Positions 53,381 through 63,544 of a DNA stretch of 64,000 bases are shown piece after piece (within the stretch, counting starts at the first letter, position 1; every line of letters begins with the position of its first letter). Source of the stretch: Gammaproteobacteria bacterium (GTDB lineage Bacteria > Pseudomonadota > Gammaproteobacteria > Pseudomonadales > Pseudohongiellaceae); NCBI GenBank assembly GCA_029245395.1, contig JAQWPL010000033.1:124001-188000 (forward strand), written 5' to 3'. The translations under genes were made by a program, and so were the position numbers. The notes under the pieces are model-generated. The model was not told the origin of the DNA, did not search any database, and was given only the letters and a program-made list of their open reading frames with translations.

Positions 53381-54907
53381 ATGATACAGTTCAGCGCACT
53401 AAACGCCTTTCTTCCGAGTGTACGTATCACTCTTTTCATTCTTTGTACTCTAATTCTGTCATTTAGCCCCGATGCCACCTTTTCCCAGGGAAAAAAGGAC
53501 CTTGATTACCTGATTTTTGACCCGGTATTACTGGATCCAGGTAGTAGCCAGGAGATCCGTACCAACAATGCGCCTACTTTCAACGACTACGGGTTGGCAT
53601 TTAGCAAATCATCTGCGGTATCAAACCAGAATAATCAGTCGGCCACTGACATCATGGGCAATATCAGAGGCTACGAGAATCAGCTTACTGAACTTCAAGT
53701 TTCCGGAGGCCCCTTTTCACAGGAGCTATTTCAGGTACTTCTTGACCTTGGCACCCAGCATCAGCAACTGGGCGATCATGCCACCGCCATCGAAACTTTT
53801 GAACGCGCTGAATTTATTAGTCGAATAAACGATGGTCTGGATAATCCCAATCAGTACGTTAGCATTGAAAAAACTATCGAGAGCCATTTGGCAATGGGAG
53901 ATATTGCAAGTGCCAATCAGAAACAACGGTATCTGGTTTTTCTGGGTGAACAGTATTTTGGAGCAAACAACCTCTCATCACTGCCTACCTTGATTTCTAT
54001 TGCAGAACAAAACATGCTTAGGTTCAATCAGGTTATTTCCAAACCACGCGAGCCAGTTTTCAGTTTTGTCTTCACCTCAGGTAATACTCCAACTGGATTA
54101 GGTGGTGACCGTCGTCCTTCACTTAACTCCAAGGCAAGCGTTTTTGGCAATCTGTTCATAGCACAGCAAAATTATTATCGTGCCATCACCACTTTACTTC
54201 AAAACCGGGCATACTTTGACCCCCTGTTGCTGAACCTGGAATACAACTTACTTGAAACACTTTTCCTGACGGCATACAGGTCTGCCATTTTAGATGAATC
54301 TGATTATTATCTTAGTGAAAGGAGCAAGTCCACTGGCTCTCTTATTAGTTTTGGTATGAGCAGACGTTATTCTTTCAATTATTACGAAGGTAAGAATGTG
54401 TTTGAGCGCATGTTGATTTATTTAGAAAACAACCCGGATGCTGACACATTACAACTTATTGACACAACTATGGAATACGGCGATTGGAACCTGCTGTTTA
54501 ATAAAGGAGTTTCTGCCAGAAGGAAATATGAAGAAGCATGGCAGTTTATGAAGAACCTCGGAGTCGAAAATGAAATGCTCGATTCATTGTTCAGACCGCA
54601 AATGCCCGTTCACCTGCCACGCTTTACAGCCAAACCTAACAGCCGGGAAAAATTCAGCATCTCTACGGAAACTGAACTGGAATACGAGGGTTATGTGGAT
54701 ATTGCTTTTACCATATCCAAATACGGGCGAGCAAAACGCTTTGAGTTTCTAAACTCAGAAGGTGAAATCACAAAGAGAATAGAAAGTCGGTTGCGTCGCT
54801 ATCTCAGGAATTCACCGTTTCGGCCAAGATTGGATGACCAGGGGAAAACTGTTGCCGATAGAGTAACCATGCGCTATTACGTTGCTTTTGCTGATACTGA
54901 AAGTTGA
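53381..54907 (+). CDS. Exported TPR-like protein with TonB-C-like end
   Basis: About 508 residues from ATG 53381; the frame is open upstream to 53294 without a signal-like start. A hydrophobic run (RITLFILCTLILSF) ends near FSQGKKD. Helical, TPR-like stretches follow (LFQVLLDLGTQHQQLGDHATAIETFERAEFISR). The C-terminal 80 residues (EYEGYVDIAFTISKYGRAKRFEF, IESRLRRYLRNSPFRPRLDDQGKTVADRVTMRYYVAF) have the style of a TonB C-terminal domain. It could energise or contact an outer-membrane receptor, but no transmembrane anchor other than the signal is clear. Convergent with pobA. Confidence 0.65.
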   Translation: MIQFSALNAFLPSVRITLFILCTLILSFSPDATFSQGKKDLDYLIFDPVLLDPGSSQEIRTNNAPTFNDYGLAFSKSSAVSNQNNQSATDIMGNIRGYENQLTELQVSGGPFSQELFQVLLDLGTQHQQLGDHATAIETFERAEFISRINDGLDNPNQYVSIEKTIESHLAMGDIASANQKQRYLVFLGEQYFGANNLSSLPTLISIAEQNMLRFNQVISKPREPVFSFVFTSGNTPTGLGGDRRPSLNSKASVFGNLFIAQQNYYRAITTLLQNRAYFDPLLLNLEYNLLETLFLTAYRSAILDESDYYLSERSKSTGSLISFGMSRRYSFNYYEGKNVFERMLIYLENNPDADTLQLIDTTMEYGDWNLLFNKGVSARRKYEEAWQFMKNLGVENEMLDSLFRPQMPVHLPRFTAKPNSREKFSISTETELEYEGYVDIAFTISKYGRAKRFEFLNSEGEITKRIESRLRRYLRNSPFRPRLDDQGKTVADRVTMRYYVAFADTES

Positions 54908-54933
54908 AATTTGAAAATCATCCTCAGCAGAAA

Positions 54934-56115
<1,182 letters not shown>

Positions 56116-56154
56116 CTACAACCCGTTAAATTCGATTGATTTACTACTCACCGT

Positions 56155-57369
56155 TTAATCTACTATTGCCTGCATAACCGCACGCTCAAACTCAGGACGC
56201 ATACTGCGTATTGGTGTCTGTATGAACATTAAAGCCACAATATCTTCAACTGGATCAACAATAAGGTGGGTACCATAGGCACCGGACCAGCCAAAGGTTC
56301 CTTCATTAAGAAGACTGCCCATAGCTATTGGGTCTGTTACCACTCTTACACTCAATCCATAACCTTCGCCATCATTGCGGCCCGGTAATGAATCTGGAAT
56401 CCATTCTGAGCGCATCACTTCCATAGTACGAGTTCCAAGTAATCGAGCGCCGTTCAACTCGCCATCACCCGCCAACAACATGGCAAATTGGGCGTAGGAC
56501 TCAGCGGAAGACATTAAACCGCCAGCTGCAGAATAATAAACAGGTGAAGACATGGAGTCTGGGTTGTTGCGTGGCTGCAAGCCTTCATCGCCTAGTGAAT
56601 AGGAACTCACCAGGTTCTGACGTTGGTCGGAATTTGGCCAGAAAAAAGTATCATCCATCTCGAGCGGGCCAAATACACGGCTGCGCAAGAAATCATTGAA
56701 ATTCTGGCCCGATGCAATTTCCACTATTCTGCTTAGCACATCAAATCCGGCCAGGGCGCTGTAGGACCAGCGACTTCCGGGCTGAAAATCCAATGGCGCC
56801 TTGCCCAGTTCATCAACCCAGGCCAGGCCGTCTTCATGACGCCTCACACTTAATTCCCGGCCAACAGAACCACTGAACCGGCCGCTCATGACACCTGAAG
56901 TATGTGTCAGCAGATCTTTGATAGTTATTTCCCTTTCCGCCGGGACAGTGAAAAAGCCATCATCAGGGTTATCACTTTTGGCAACTGCCACGACCTGGTC
57001 ACTATAGCTCGGCAAATACCGGGACACCGGATCATTGATTCTGACTTTACCTTCTTCAACCAGCATCATAATGGCAAGCCCACCTACAGGCTTGGACATG
57101 GATGCCAGTCTGAAATAGGTATCTGCTTCCATAGGGCGCCCTGACTCCAGGTCCATCACACCAGTGGCTTCCAGGTGGGCAATTTTTCCATGTCTGGCAA
57201 CTAAAGTGACAGCGCCAGAAATATTCCCTGCTGCAATATTTTCCTGCATGAGTTCAGTAATCCGCTGCAAACGCTCACTGGACAAACCGACAGATTCAGG
57301 ACTGACTGTTTCTGCGTGCACCACAGTGGCAAAAATAACAGTCACTAACCACCCTACTATTTTTCTCAT
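56155..57369 (-). CDS. Exported class-C-like serine hydrolase (EstB-type esterase)
   Basis: 404 residues with a signal peptide (to VVHAETV). The catalytic SxxK tetrad is SMSK (Ser90, Lys93) in YFRLASMSKPVGG. The Tyr motif is RWSYSALAGFDVLS, and the late WSGAYGTHLIVDP segment matches the third motif region. Close relatives are beta-lactamase-fold esterases and peptidases rather than true beta-lactamases. It sits between the metallo-hydrolase and pobA genes, with gaps of 28 and 42 bp, so it may release 4-hydroxybenzoate from an ester for PobA. That role is inferred. Confidence 0.85.
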   Translation of the reverse strand: MRKIVGWLVTVIFATVVHAETVSPESVGLSSERLQRITELMQENIAAGNISGAVTLVARHGKIAHLEATGVMDLESGRPMEADTYFRLASMSKPVGGLAIMMLVEEGKVRINDPVSRYLPSYSDQVVAVAKSDNPDDGFFTVPAEREITIKDLLTHTSGVMSGRFSGSVGRELSVRRHEDGLAWVDELGKAPLDFQPGSRWSYSALAGFDVLSRIVEIASGQNFNDFLRSRVFGPLEMDDTFFWPNSDQRQNLVSSYSLGDEGLQPRNNPDSMSSPVYYSAAGGLMSSAESYAQFAMLLAGDGELNGARLLGTRTMEVMRSEWIPDSLPGRNDGEGYGLSVRVVTDPIAMGSLLNEGTFGWSGAYGTHLIVDPVEDIVALMFIQTPIRSMRPEFERAVMQAIVD

Positions 57370-57397
57370 TTCTATTTCCCTTTTGAAAATGTGTTAA

Positions 57398-58300
57398 TTA
57401 TTCTGATTCCGCTGCTATACGTTGTTCTTCCAGCCTGAGCCTCATTGCCTGCTCATTAATGTCGATTTCATATAGATAACCTTCAGGATCAATGAATGGA
57501 TTGGTTTCCCCACCTATTAATGCGAATTTTTCTTCCAGTCGGTACATGGTTGGGTGAGAGCCAAGCGGGATGTCAGCAGATATCCCACGCAGTTTGGCAT
57601 AGCTGTATTCGTATTGTTCAACGATGCCCGGGCGTTCCGGGTTATTCCAGAGTTGGTAATTAGGATTGACACCGACACTGCAGATGATAACCACCTTGTA
57701 GTCACGCCCTCCTTCGGACACCGTCAATTCCCAGGATGTGCAGCCATCACTATGACCAGGTGTCAGATGTGCAGTCAGACTTTCGTTACCCAGAATGACC
57801 TGGTCGCCATCGATAATAACCTGATCAATTGGATGTGGTTTGTCGCCGGGGCGCATGTGAGCCAGGCCTGGTACTTGCTCTGCCATCACGATAACTTCGG
57901 CGCCGCTAATTTCTTTTGCCAGGGCATCGCCTTGCATATGGTCGCCGTGTTCATGACTGCCGATGATAATTTCTATGTCGTTAAAATCGAATCCCAGTTG
58001 TTCAACAGAGTTTCGAATGGTAGGGACATTTCTTTCAAAACAGGAATTGACCAGTATATGGCCGGCATCAGTGGTAATCAGGAAGGATGCAAGAGACTGC
58101 GTACCGACATAGTAAATATTGTCAATGATGTGATGTGGCTCAAAGGGTGTATCAAGTTGCCCTTGTGTACCTATATTGCGCCGGAACAGATCATCCGGCA
58201 TTAACCTTGGTAGGTTGTCCTGGGCCATCACTGGAAATGCTAACTGCCCTGTTATGCCCAGAATACCCAGTGCTAATAAATGCTTGCTAATCACATTCAA
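57398..58300 (-). CDS. Subclass-B3-like metallo-beta-lactamase-fold hydrolase, exported
   Basis: 300 residues with a signal peptide (to PVMAQDN). The zinc motif GSHEHGDHMQGD (His116, His118, Asp120, His121) has the B3 form, with TPGHSDGCTSW for the next His and GSHP for the last. FEPHHIIDNIYYVGTQSLASFLITTDAGHILVNS is a B3-type start. Many B3-fold proteins are lactonases or have no beta-lactamase activity, and the setting with esterase and PobA favours an aromatic ester or lactone as substrate. First gene of the run. No antibiotic resistance should be assumed. Confidence 0.82.
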   Translation of the reverse strand: MNVISKHLLALGILGITGQLAFPVMAQDNLPRLMPDDLFRRNIGTQGQLDTPFEPHHIIDNIYYVGTQSLASFLITTDAGHILVNSCFERNVPTIRNSVEQLGFDFNDIEIIIGSHEHGDHMQGDALAKEISGAEVIVMAEQVPGLAHMRPGDKPHPIDQVIIDGDQVILGNESLTAHLTPGHSDGCTSWELTVSEGGRDYKVVIICSVGVNPNYQLWNNPERPGIVEQYEYSYAKLRGISADIPLGSHPTMYRLEEKFALIGGETNPFIDPEGYLYEIDINEQAMRLRLEEQRIAAESE

Positions 58301-58358
58301 TCTCCTTATAGGGAGATTAAGTATAGCAATGCCCTGAAGCTTGTAACTAGGGCTGATT

Positions 58359-58817
58359 TCAGTATAAATCAGTACTTGTATTAATCAGTCTATTGATTGC
58401 CCAACACTGGATAAAAAAGCTACGTTCATCTGCTACTGATACCAACAATCGGGTGACCTTGCCGATAATATTTTCTTTTGGCACAAAGCCCCATTCACGG
58501 GAATCCAAACTGTTATTGCGGAAATCACCCATTACAAAATAGCTGTCTGGAGGAACTGTCACTAAATTAGTTAATTGTGGTACCGGCCGATTAGACATGG
58601 CATACACTTGGTGAGACACACCATTGATACTTTCCGTGCCGGAGATCAGTCTCTTTCCTGAATCAATGCCCAAATTGCTCAATGGAATAAGCTGCTCATT
58701 AATATAAAGGCGTAACCCGTCAGTGCGAATCCTGTCTCCGGGAATTCCTATCACACGTTTCAGATACTGGTCGCCAATCCCGGGAGGATAGAAAGTAATG
58801 ATATCACCTAATAATTG
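58359..58817 (-). pseudogene. lepB: Signal peptidase I fragment lacking the N-terminus
   Basis: An open frame of about 153 codons matches the C-terminal half of leader peptidase. Box C-like GDIITFYPPG, box D QYLKRVIGIPGDRI with the catalytic Lys, and box E VMGDFRNNSLDSREWGFVP (Asn-Arg-Asp order changed to FRNN) are present. The transmembrane anchors and the SGSM region with the catalytic Ser are missing. Upstream the frame reaches a stop at 58851 after AT-rich non-homologous sequence. The homology ends right at an 11-bp palindrome (58814-58837). A GTG at 58754 could start a shorter peptide, but without the Ser it cannot be active as a peptidase. Confidence 0.75.
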
Positions 58818-58866
58818 TTTAATTTTAATTAAACAATGTTCAATGAAATACTATACACTGTTCAAT
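58814..58866 (+). promoter_or_regulatory. Palindrome and direct repeats upstream of the TetR gene
   Basis: Perfect inverted repeat ATTGTTTAATT-TT-AATTAAACAAT (58814-58837), 87 bp before the TetR start. TGTTCAAT occurs at 58837-58844 and again at 58859-58866, 22 bp apart. An AT-rich promoter-like region follows. It is a natural place for autoregulation by the TetR protein, though the actual operator is not proven. Confidence 0.5.
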
Positions 58867-58924
58867 AGTTTGTACATACTTTTTAGATATTTTTTATTTA
58901 CGAATTAATCGAGGTGAATTCGAC

Positions 58925-59536
58925 TTGGCACGAAGATCTGACCACACGCAGGAAGAATTGAAGGACCTGATTATTAATGCCAGCATAAAGCTGGTCACTG
59001 ATACTGGGCCTAGCGCATTTGGTACACGCGCCATTGCCAGGGAAATTGGCTATTCATTCGGCACGATTTATCACATCTATGGCAATTTGGAGAATTTGCG
59101 CTATTTCGTGAAAGGCAGGATTATGAATAACTGGTATGGCGATTTAACGGAAGGCATGGAAACTCAGAACGACAAAATCAAATTTCTACTTGATGCCTAT
59201 ATCGATCTTTCTATACAGCAGCGCTTTTTGTGGGCCTTTGTTTTCGCCCTTCCCAGTGATGACAAGAAAAGAGCGCCTTCCTGGTATATGGAAAAAGTGG
59301 AGAGACTGTTTTCCCTGGTAATTTCCGCATTTGAACCTATTACCCGCAATAGAAAAGAAGCAGAACTTGCTGCCCGCGCCATCTGGCCTGGAATCCATGG
59401 TATTTGCGTTCTTGCTATGGCACACAAACTGGAAATGGTTACTACTGATAAGCCAAAAACAATGGCCCATAACATGCTTGCTATCTATATGACGGGGTTA
59501 AAGAATCTTGACGGAGAAGCTGAAATAAATTCTTGA
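58925..59536 (+). CDS. TetR/AcrR family transcriptional regulator
   Basis: 203 residues. The HTH (residues about 10-55: EELKDLIINASIKLVTDTGPSAFGTRAIAREIGYSFGTIYHIYGNLENL) is intact, followed by an all-helical ligand domain (LDAYIDLSIQQRFLWAFVFALPSDD..., AARAIWPGIHGICVLAMAHKL) like the WHG/TetR_C_33 group. The start is TTG 58925, supported by GAGGTG eight bases upstream; no ATG fits. The inverted repeat 87 bp upstream could be its own operator. Neighbouring candidates for regulation are the esterase/pobA run on the other side and the glycosyltransferase gene downstream. Ligand unknown. Confidence 0.88.
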   Translation: MARRSDHTQEELKDLIINASIKLVTDTGPSAFGTRAIAREIGYSFGTIYHIYGNLENLRYFVKGRIMNNWYGDLTEGMETQNDKIKFLLDAYIDLSIQQRFLWAFVFALPSDDKKRAPSWYMEKVERLFSLVISAFEPITRNRKEAELAARAIWPGIHGICVLAMAHKLEMVTTDKPKTMAHNMLAIYMTGLKNLDGEAEINS

Positions 59537-59556
59537 AAGCAATATTGCAACAACTA

Positions 59557-61959
59557 TTACAACAGGGGCAGATAACGCCTGACAATCTTATCCCAGCTTA
59601 AAGAATCCACAAAACGGTCCGCCGCCTCTGATAATTTTTCTGCCGCTTCATTATCTGAAAGTAAATCTTCAATTCCATTACAGATGGCATCGTAATCATT
59701 AATGATAAGCGCCTCATCACCATGTTTTACTGGAATTCCTTCTATGCCCTTAGTCGTACTTATCACTGGTACACCTGCCGCAAAATAATCCAGTATTTTC
59801 ATACGAGTGCCACCACCATCCTGTAATGGTACTACTGCAAGATCGGCTGCAGGAATCACGGTGGACAAATCATCGATACTGCCGACAAAATGAATTTTTT
59901 CATGCAATGGAAAATCCGGCGCTTTGCTGCCTATAGCCAGTACTGAAACCTGAACACCCTTTAGCTCAAGTCTGGGCAAAATTTCCTTTGCCATAACTTC
60001 CATGGCCTCGAGGTTGGGGGGGTAACTATATGTGCCATGATAGACAAGTACCTTGTCCTGAGCTGGCAAACCATATTTCATCCTGATATCAACTGGACTG
60101 CTGTTCCTGAACGCCTGCAAATCTACACCATGGGGAATAGTATGGATTTTTTCAGCAGCAATGCCATCTTCAATCATTTTTTGCCTGTCGTTTTCCGAAA
60201 CAGCAACAATGTTGTCCGCCAACCTACACATGGCAATTTCCAGATTTTTTAAAGTGAAATAATTTTTCCGGGTTAGCTCCGGTACCTGATTTTTGATGCG
60301 CACATACTCAATATTGTGTTGGACTAGCAATATCTTGCCGCCAAACAATGATCTGGCAAAGCGGCACGGGCGTACGTAAGCTGGAAATTCAGCCTGGTAA
60401 GCACCAACAGGCTTGCGACTCGCCAGCCATATTGTCCGTACAACATAACTGATGTCTGTGACTGGCAAATACAGGAAATGATTACTTTCCGGGTAACCTT
60501 TCAGCAGCAAGCGGGCAAAGGCAAAAAGTCTTGGCAGGCACAGAAGGCGAATATAAAAAGGAAAGCGATACGTCTTCCTCTTTCCTTCTTTGAACTGGTA
60601 ATAATCACGGCGACTGTCAGTGGTAAGCCATACATCCCTGCCCTGCCTTGAAAGTGATTCTGCTGTCCTGACGATTTTAACGGCGGCACCATGATCTGTA
60701 GGAAACAAGTCAGAACGTGTAACCATCAATATGTCGGGTGTGGATTCCGGCCTGCTCGGGCAAAACAGGGTTTTAAATACAGCACCCAGAAAAACCTTTA
60801 CCGGGGATGACTTTACCTCCGTCTGTTTTTCCAGGAACTCCAGTAACCGGGGGGATTCTGCTGCTGCAGCTACTTTTGGCTGCTGTAAATTTTTCTTTTC
60901 AGCTTTGATTGGCAACGCCAGGTAATCGAGTAAAGGAATACAACTGCTCCCGTAATTAAGTTCTGCCTTAATAAGATTTTCCATACCGATTTTTTTATCT
61001 GCCAGCAATTTAGGTTCGGCAAGAATACTTTCGACAATACCCTTTAGTTCTCCTGCTTCTTCTATTACCCACCCGGCATTATACTTTTCTATCTGCCTTG
61101 ACAGAGGAATCCAGGTATTGATGATAATGGGTAAACCACATTGCAAGTATTCAATAGACCTGAATGAATGACTGAATTCTCTCTCGGTATTACGCTCGCC
61201 CAGTTCCAACCCAATATCACATGCCTGCAGCTCCTCTTGCATGGCCGCATAATTCAAGAGCGACGTTTTATTTTCATCAGCTTCTGACCCTTCACCGGGA
61301 CAGGCCCCGGTCAACTCAACAAACTCAACACGCTCATTCTGGCCAGATAATTTATCAAGAATATTTTTGTAAGTGCCCGAATTACGCCATGGCCAGTTCA
61401 CACCAGCATTGATAAGACGCAGCTTTCCAGAGCTATTTTCACTGAGGCCTGTTTCGCCTCTTGTTGAAATTGGAACAATAGAAACCGGCATTTGCTCACG
61501 GCAGTCAAAGCCAGCTTGCAATAACAGTGACAACAACAGGTCGGACTGTCGCTGGTTACCAACCAGGAAATGATCGGCTCTCTGGAGGGTTTCGATAAGC
61601 TCGGCTGTTTTTTCCAAAAGACTGTCCGGATCCTGAAACATCAGCTCAAGTATGCGTGGAGCGATGAAATCCAGTATTACTGGCAATCGTGTATCTGGTA
61701 AATGAGCCAGTAAAGACCAGTAACCTACAACAATGGCATCAAATTTTTTACCTGAAATGAATGATTCCAGTTCATCTTTTGTTCGATAGCAATCAGAGGT
61801 GAAATTTGAAGTATTGTGATCGGGAGCCGGGAAACTTTGAACTATGTCATGACCTGCCATTTGCAAGGTTTCCAGAATACCCTGCACCCTGACCTGATTA
61901 CCGGTGGCAACAGTTTCCAGGTTCAAGGGGGGATCAAGACTTAGATAGAGAATTTTCAT
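59557..61959 (-). CDS. Tandem glycosyltransferase (two GT4-like units)
   Basis: 800 residues. The N-terminal unit (about 1-355) has a GT-B look (MKILYLSLDPPLNLETVATGNQVRVQGI, then HSFRSIEYLQCGLPIIINTWIPLSRQI). After a linker with low complexity (about 355-400) comes a second GT4 unit: DILMVTRSDLFPTDHGAAVKIVRTAESL, ADNIVAVSENDRQKMIEDG, HTIPHGVDLQAF, LVYHGTYSYPPNLEAM, and DLAVVPLQDGGGTRMKILDYFAAGVPVISTTKGIEGI. The second has the full E-x7-E-like donor site (GTRMKILDYFAAGVPVIST). The first lacks a complete donor site and may be a pseudo-unit. It probably acts on surface glycans. Alone on its transcript. Confidence 0.85.
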   Translation of the reverse strand: MKILYLSLDPPLNLETVATGNQVRVQGILETLQMAGHDIVQSFPAPDHNTSNFTSDCYRTKDELESFISGKKFDAIVVGYWSLLAHLPDTRLPVILDFIAPRILELMFQDPDSLLEKTAELIETLQRADHFLVGNQRQSDLLLSLLLQAGFDCREQMPVSIVPISTRGETGLSENSSGKLRLINAGVNWPWRNSGTYKNILDKLSGQNERVEFVELTGACPGEGSEADENKTSLLNYAAMQEELQACDIGLELGERNTEREFSHSFRSIEYLQCGLPIIINTWIPLSRQIEKYNAGWVIEEAGELKGIVESILAEPKLLADKKIGMENLIKAELNYGSSCIPLLDYLALPIKAEKKNLQQPKVAAAAESPRLLEFLEKQTEVKSSPVKVFLGAVFKTLFCPSRPESTPDILMVTRSDLFPTDHGAAVKIVRTAESLSRQGRDVWLTTDSRRDYYQFKEGKRKTYRFPFYIRLLCLPRLFAFARLLLKGYPESNHFLYLPVTDISYVVRTIWLASRKPVGAYQAEFPAYVRPCRFARSLFGGKILLVQHNIEYVRIKNQVPELTRKNYFTLKNLEIAMCRLADNIVAVSENDRQKMIEDGIAAEKIHTIPHGVDLQAFRNSSPVDIRMKYGLPAQDKVLVYHGTYSYPPNLEAMEVMAKEILPRLELKGVQVSVLAIGSKAPDFPLHEKIHFVGSIDDLSTVIPAADLAVVPLQDGGGTRMKILDYFAAGVPVISTTKGIEGIPVKHGDEALIINDYDAICNGIEDLLSDNEAAEKLSEAADRFVDSLSWDKIVRRYLPLL

Positions 61960-62059
61960 GGTTGACCGGAGTACATCATCAAGCGCGCATGATGCTGTTC
62001 TGGCCGGATACTGTCAAGAATCGCCAGAAGATGGCTCTGGGTAATACAACGGACGGGGA

Positions 62060-62539
62060 CTAATTTTCGAGTAGTGCTTCAATAACCGACTGTATCTGGA
62101 TTTCATCACCAGTCTTGTAACTACGAAATTCATCCACGATCTGACCGTTTGAATCAATCAGGAATGAAGTGGGCAGACTGCGGATGCCATAGGGAATTCC
62201 AATCTTTCCTTCCGGGTCAAACAATATTGGATAACTTAAAGAGAAGCGATCCAGAAACGCTTCGCCATCCTCCGGATTTTCATCTACGTTGATAGCAATC
62301 AATTCAAAATGTTCAGTCCCGATTTTCTGGCGCATACTTTCCCAGGCTGGCAAAGATTCGATGCATGGCGGACACCAGAATGCCAAGAAATCAAGAAATA
62401 CAATTTTTCCGTTGTAATCTGCAAGAGTGATATTTTTTCCGGTGTGATAATTTACACCGGAAAAAGGTGTCGGCTCGGCTGCATTCAACCAGGGAGAAAT
62501 GAGTAACACCAACAAGAGGCTTTTGGTTTTAATAGGCAT
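62060..62539 (-). CDS. TlpA-like exported thioredoxin-fold protein
   Basis: About 159 residues from ATG 62539, because the signal peptide (LLLVLLISPWLNAA) follows it; an earlier start would place extra residues inside the porin-like gene. The redox site is WCPPC in VFLDFLAFWCPPCIESLPAWESMR, with cis-Pro (SLPTSFLID) and KITLADYNGKIVFLD-like start as in AhpC/TSA-TlpA proteins. It would reduce or form disulfides in the periplasm, for example in cytochrome maturation. It overlaps by 11 bases the end of the outer-membrane gene upstream and is probably co-transcribed. Confidence 0.85.
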   Translation of the reverse strand: MPIKTKSLLLVLLISPWLNAAEPTPFSGVNYHTGKNITLADYNGKIVFLDFLAFWCPPCIESLPAWESMRQKIGTEHFELIAINVDENPEDGEAFLDRFSLSYPILFDPEGKIGIPYGIRSLPTSFLIDSNGQIVDEFRSYKTGDEIQIQSVIEALLEN

Positions 62540-63455
62540 AAGAGAAAGCCAGGGCATAGGAATAACTGGTAGTGAATTGCAGCACACCTTCCAACTCGCG
62601 TTTCAAGGGAATGCGCCCGGACAGGGAGATTCCAAATTTGTCATTAACCGTGTATTGAATTGCCGGAACGAAATCCAGCCACTGGCCACCGGTATTGGGA
62701 ATTGTAAAACCACTGCGTTCATCCGCGTTAGTCCAACGGTAACGAAGCGTACCGGACAAACCCAGCTTGTTACTGTTATGCCAGCTTACTCCGCTAGCAA
62801 GATTAAACTGGTCACCAAAGGAATATTTGCGGTCATTACCTTCATTGAATGTGTAATTGAGGGAAGAATGAAATTGCCAGGTGCCCGGCTGATTAAAACT
62901 ATGAGAGTAGCTACCCCAGAGTATAGTGCCATTGGCGCCTGTGCCTGGTTGCATGTCTTCAGATAAGGCTATTACACCACCGGCTTCGTTATCACCAGTA
63001 GGTAACCTGACACCAAGACCCACGGATAATTCATTGCGTGAAAACGGCGTGATATAAAAAGGTGAATAGCGTATGAGTATGACACTATCTCCAATTCCGG
63101 AAGATCTCTGCTCACCTTTAAAACTTAACCCTATCCTGCGTTTGTGCTCCACATGAGAAACGAGGGCTGAAATCGTCCAGTGATCCGAAATACCGTAGCT
63201 GCCTGAGAAAACCTGGGATAGCGAACTGCGCTCCCTGTTTGTTTCATCATTGATTTCGCTGCTGCCCTGGACCAGATCGCCGATTTCATGGACTTCAGCA
63301 GTATAGTTGAAATAGAATTTGCCCGATTCTGTTGATGATGTATCCATGCTACTTAGCAACGGCACACCAGCACAGCTACAGGTGACTGCAAACACCTTGG
63401 TGACAGGCGAAAACCCAGTCAGTATCAAAATAATTATTAAACTACCAGTTCGCAT
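62529..63455 (-). CDS. Outer-membrane beta-barrel protein (phenol-pathway transporter-like)
   Basis: 308 residues. A signal peptide (to VFAVTCSCAG) is followed by alternating beta strands such as KFYFNYTAEVHEIGDLV and LSVGLGVRLPTGDNEAGG. The end reads ALAFSYAY, an aromatic C-terminal residue as expected for barrel insertion. It resembles the transporter-like barrels of the MetA/phenol group in outline. The CSCAG after the signal might be a lipoprotein-like or metal site. It is upstream of the TlpA-like gene, overlapping by 11 bases. Substrate unknown. Confidence 0.72.
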   Translation of the reverse strand: MRTGSLIIILILTGFSPVTKVFAVTCSCAGVPLLSSMDTSSTESGKFYFNYTAEVHEIGDLVQGSSEINDETNRERSSLSQVFSGSYGISDHWTISALVSHVEHKRRIGLSFKGEQRSSGIGDSVILIRYSPFYITPFSRNELSVGLGVRLPTGDNEAGGVIALSEDMQPGTGANGTILWGSYSHSFNQPGTWQFHSSLNYTFNEGNDRKYSFGDQFNLASGVSWHNSNKLGLSGTLRYRWTNADERSGFTIPNTGGQWLDFVPAIQYTVNDKFGISLSGRIPLKRELEGVLQFTTSYSYALAFSYAY

Positions 63456-63544
63456 TACTAATGGATATCAGTGTGAGGAAAAAAGGAGGCCCAGGCGAAC
63501 CAGTAGGAAATATAGGAATTAGTTTTTGTTAATGCTTCTCCGGA

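Noticed and set aside
57398-58300. Reading the B3-fold gene as an antibiotic-resistance gene
   Set aside because: The zinc motif is shared by many non-resistance hydrolases, and the operon with an esterase and PobA argues for aromatic ester or lactone use.
61957-62080. Minus-strand frame of about 40 codons between the TlpA-like and glycosyltransferase genes, ending in ATGA overlap with the latter (SHLLAILDSIRPEQHHARLMM)
   Set aside because: It has no usable start codon and no recognised family. The overlap is suggestive of a lost coupled gene, but chance is not excluded.
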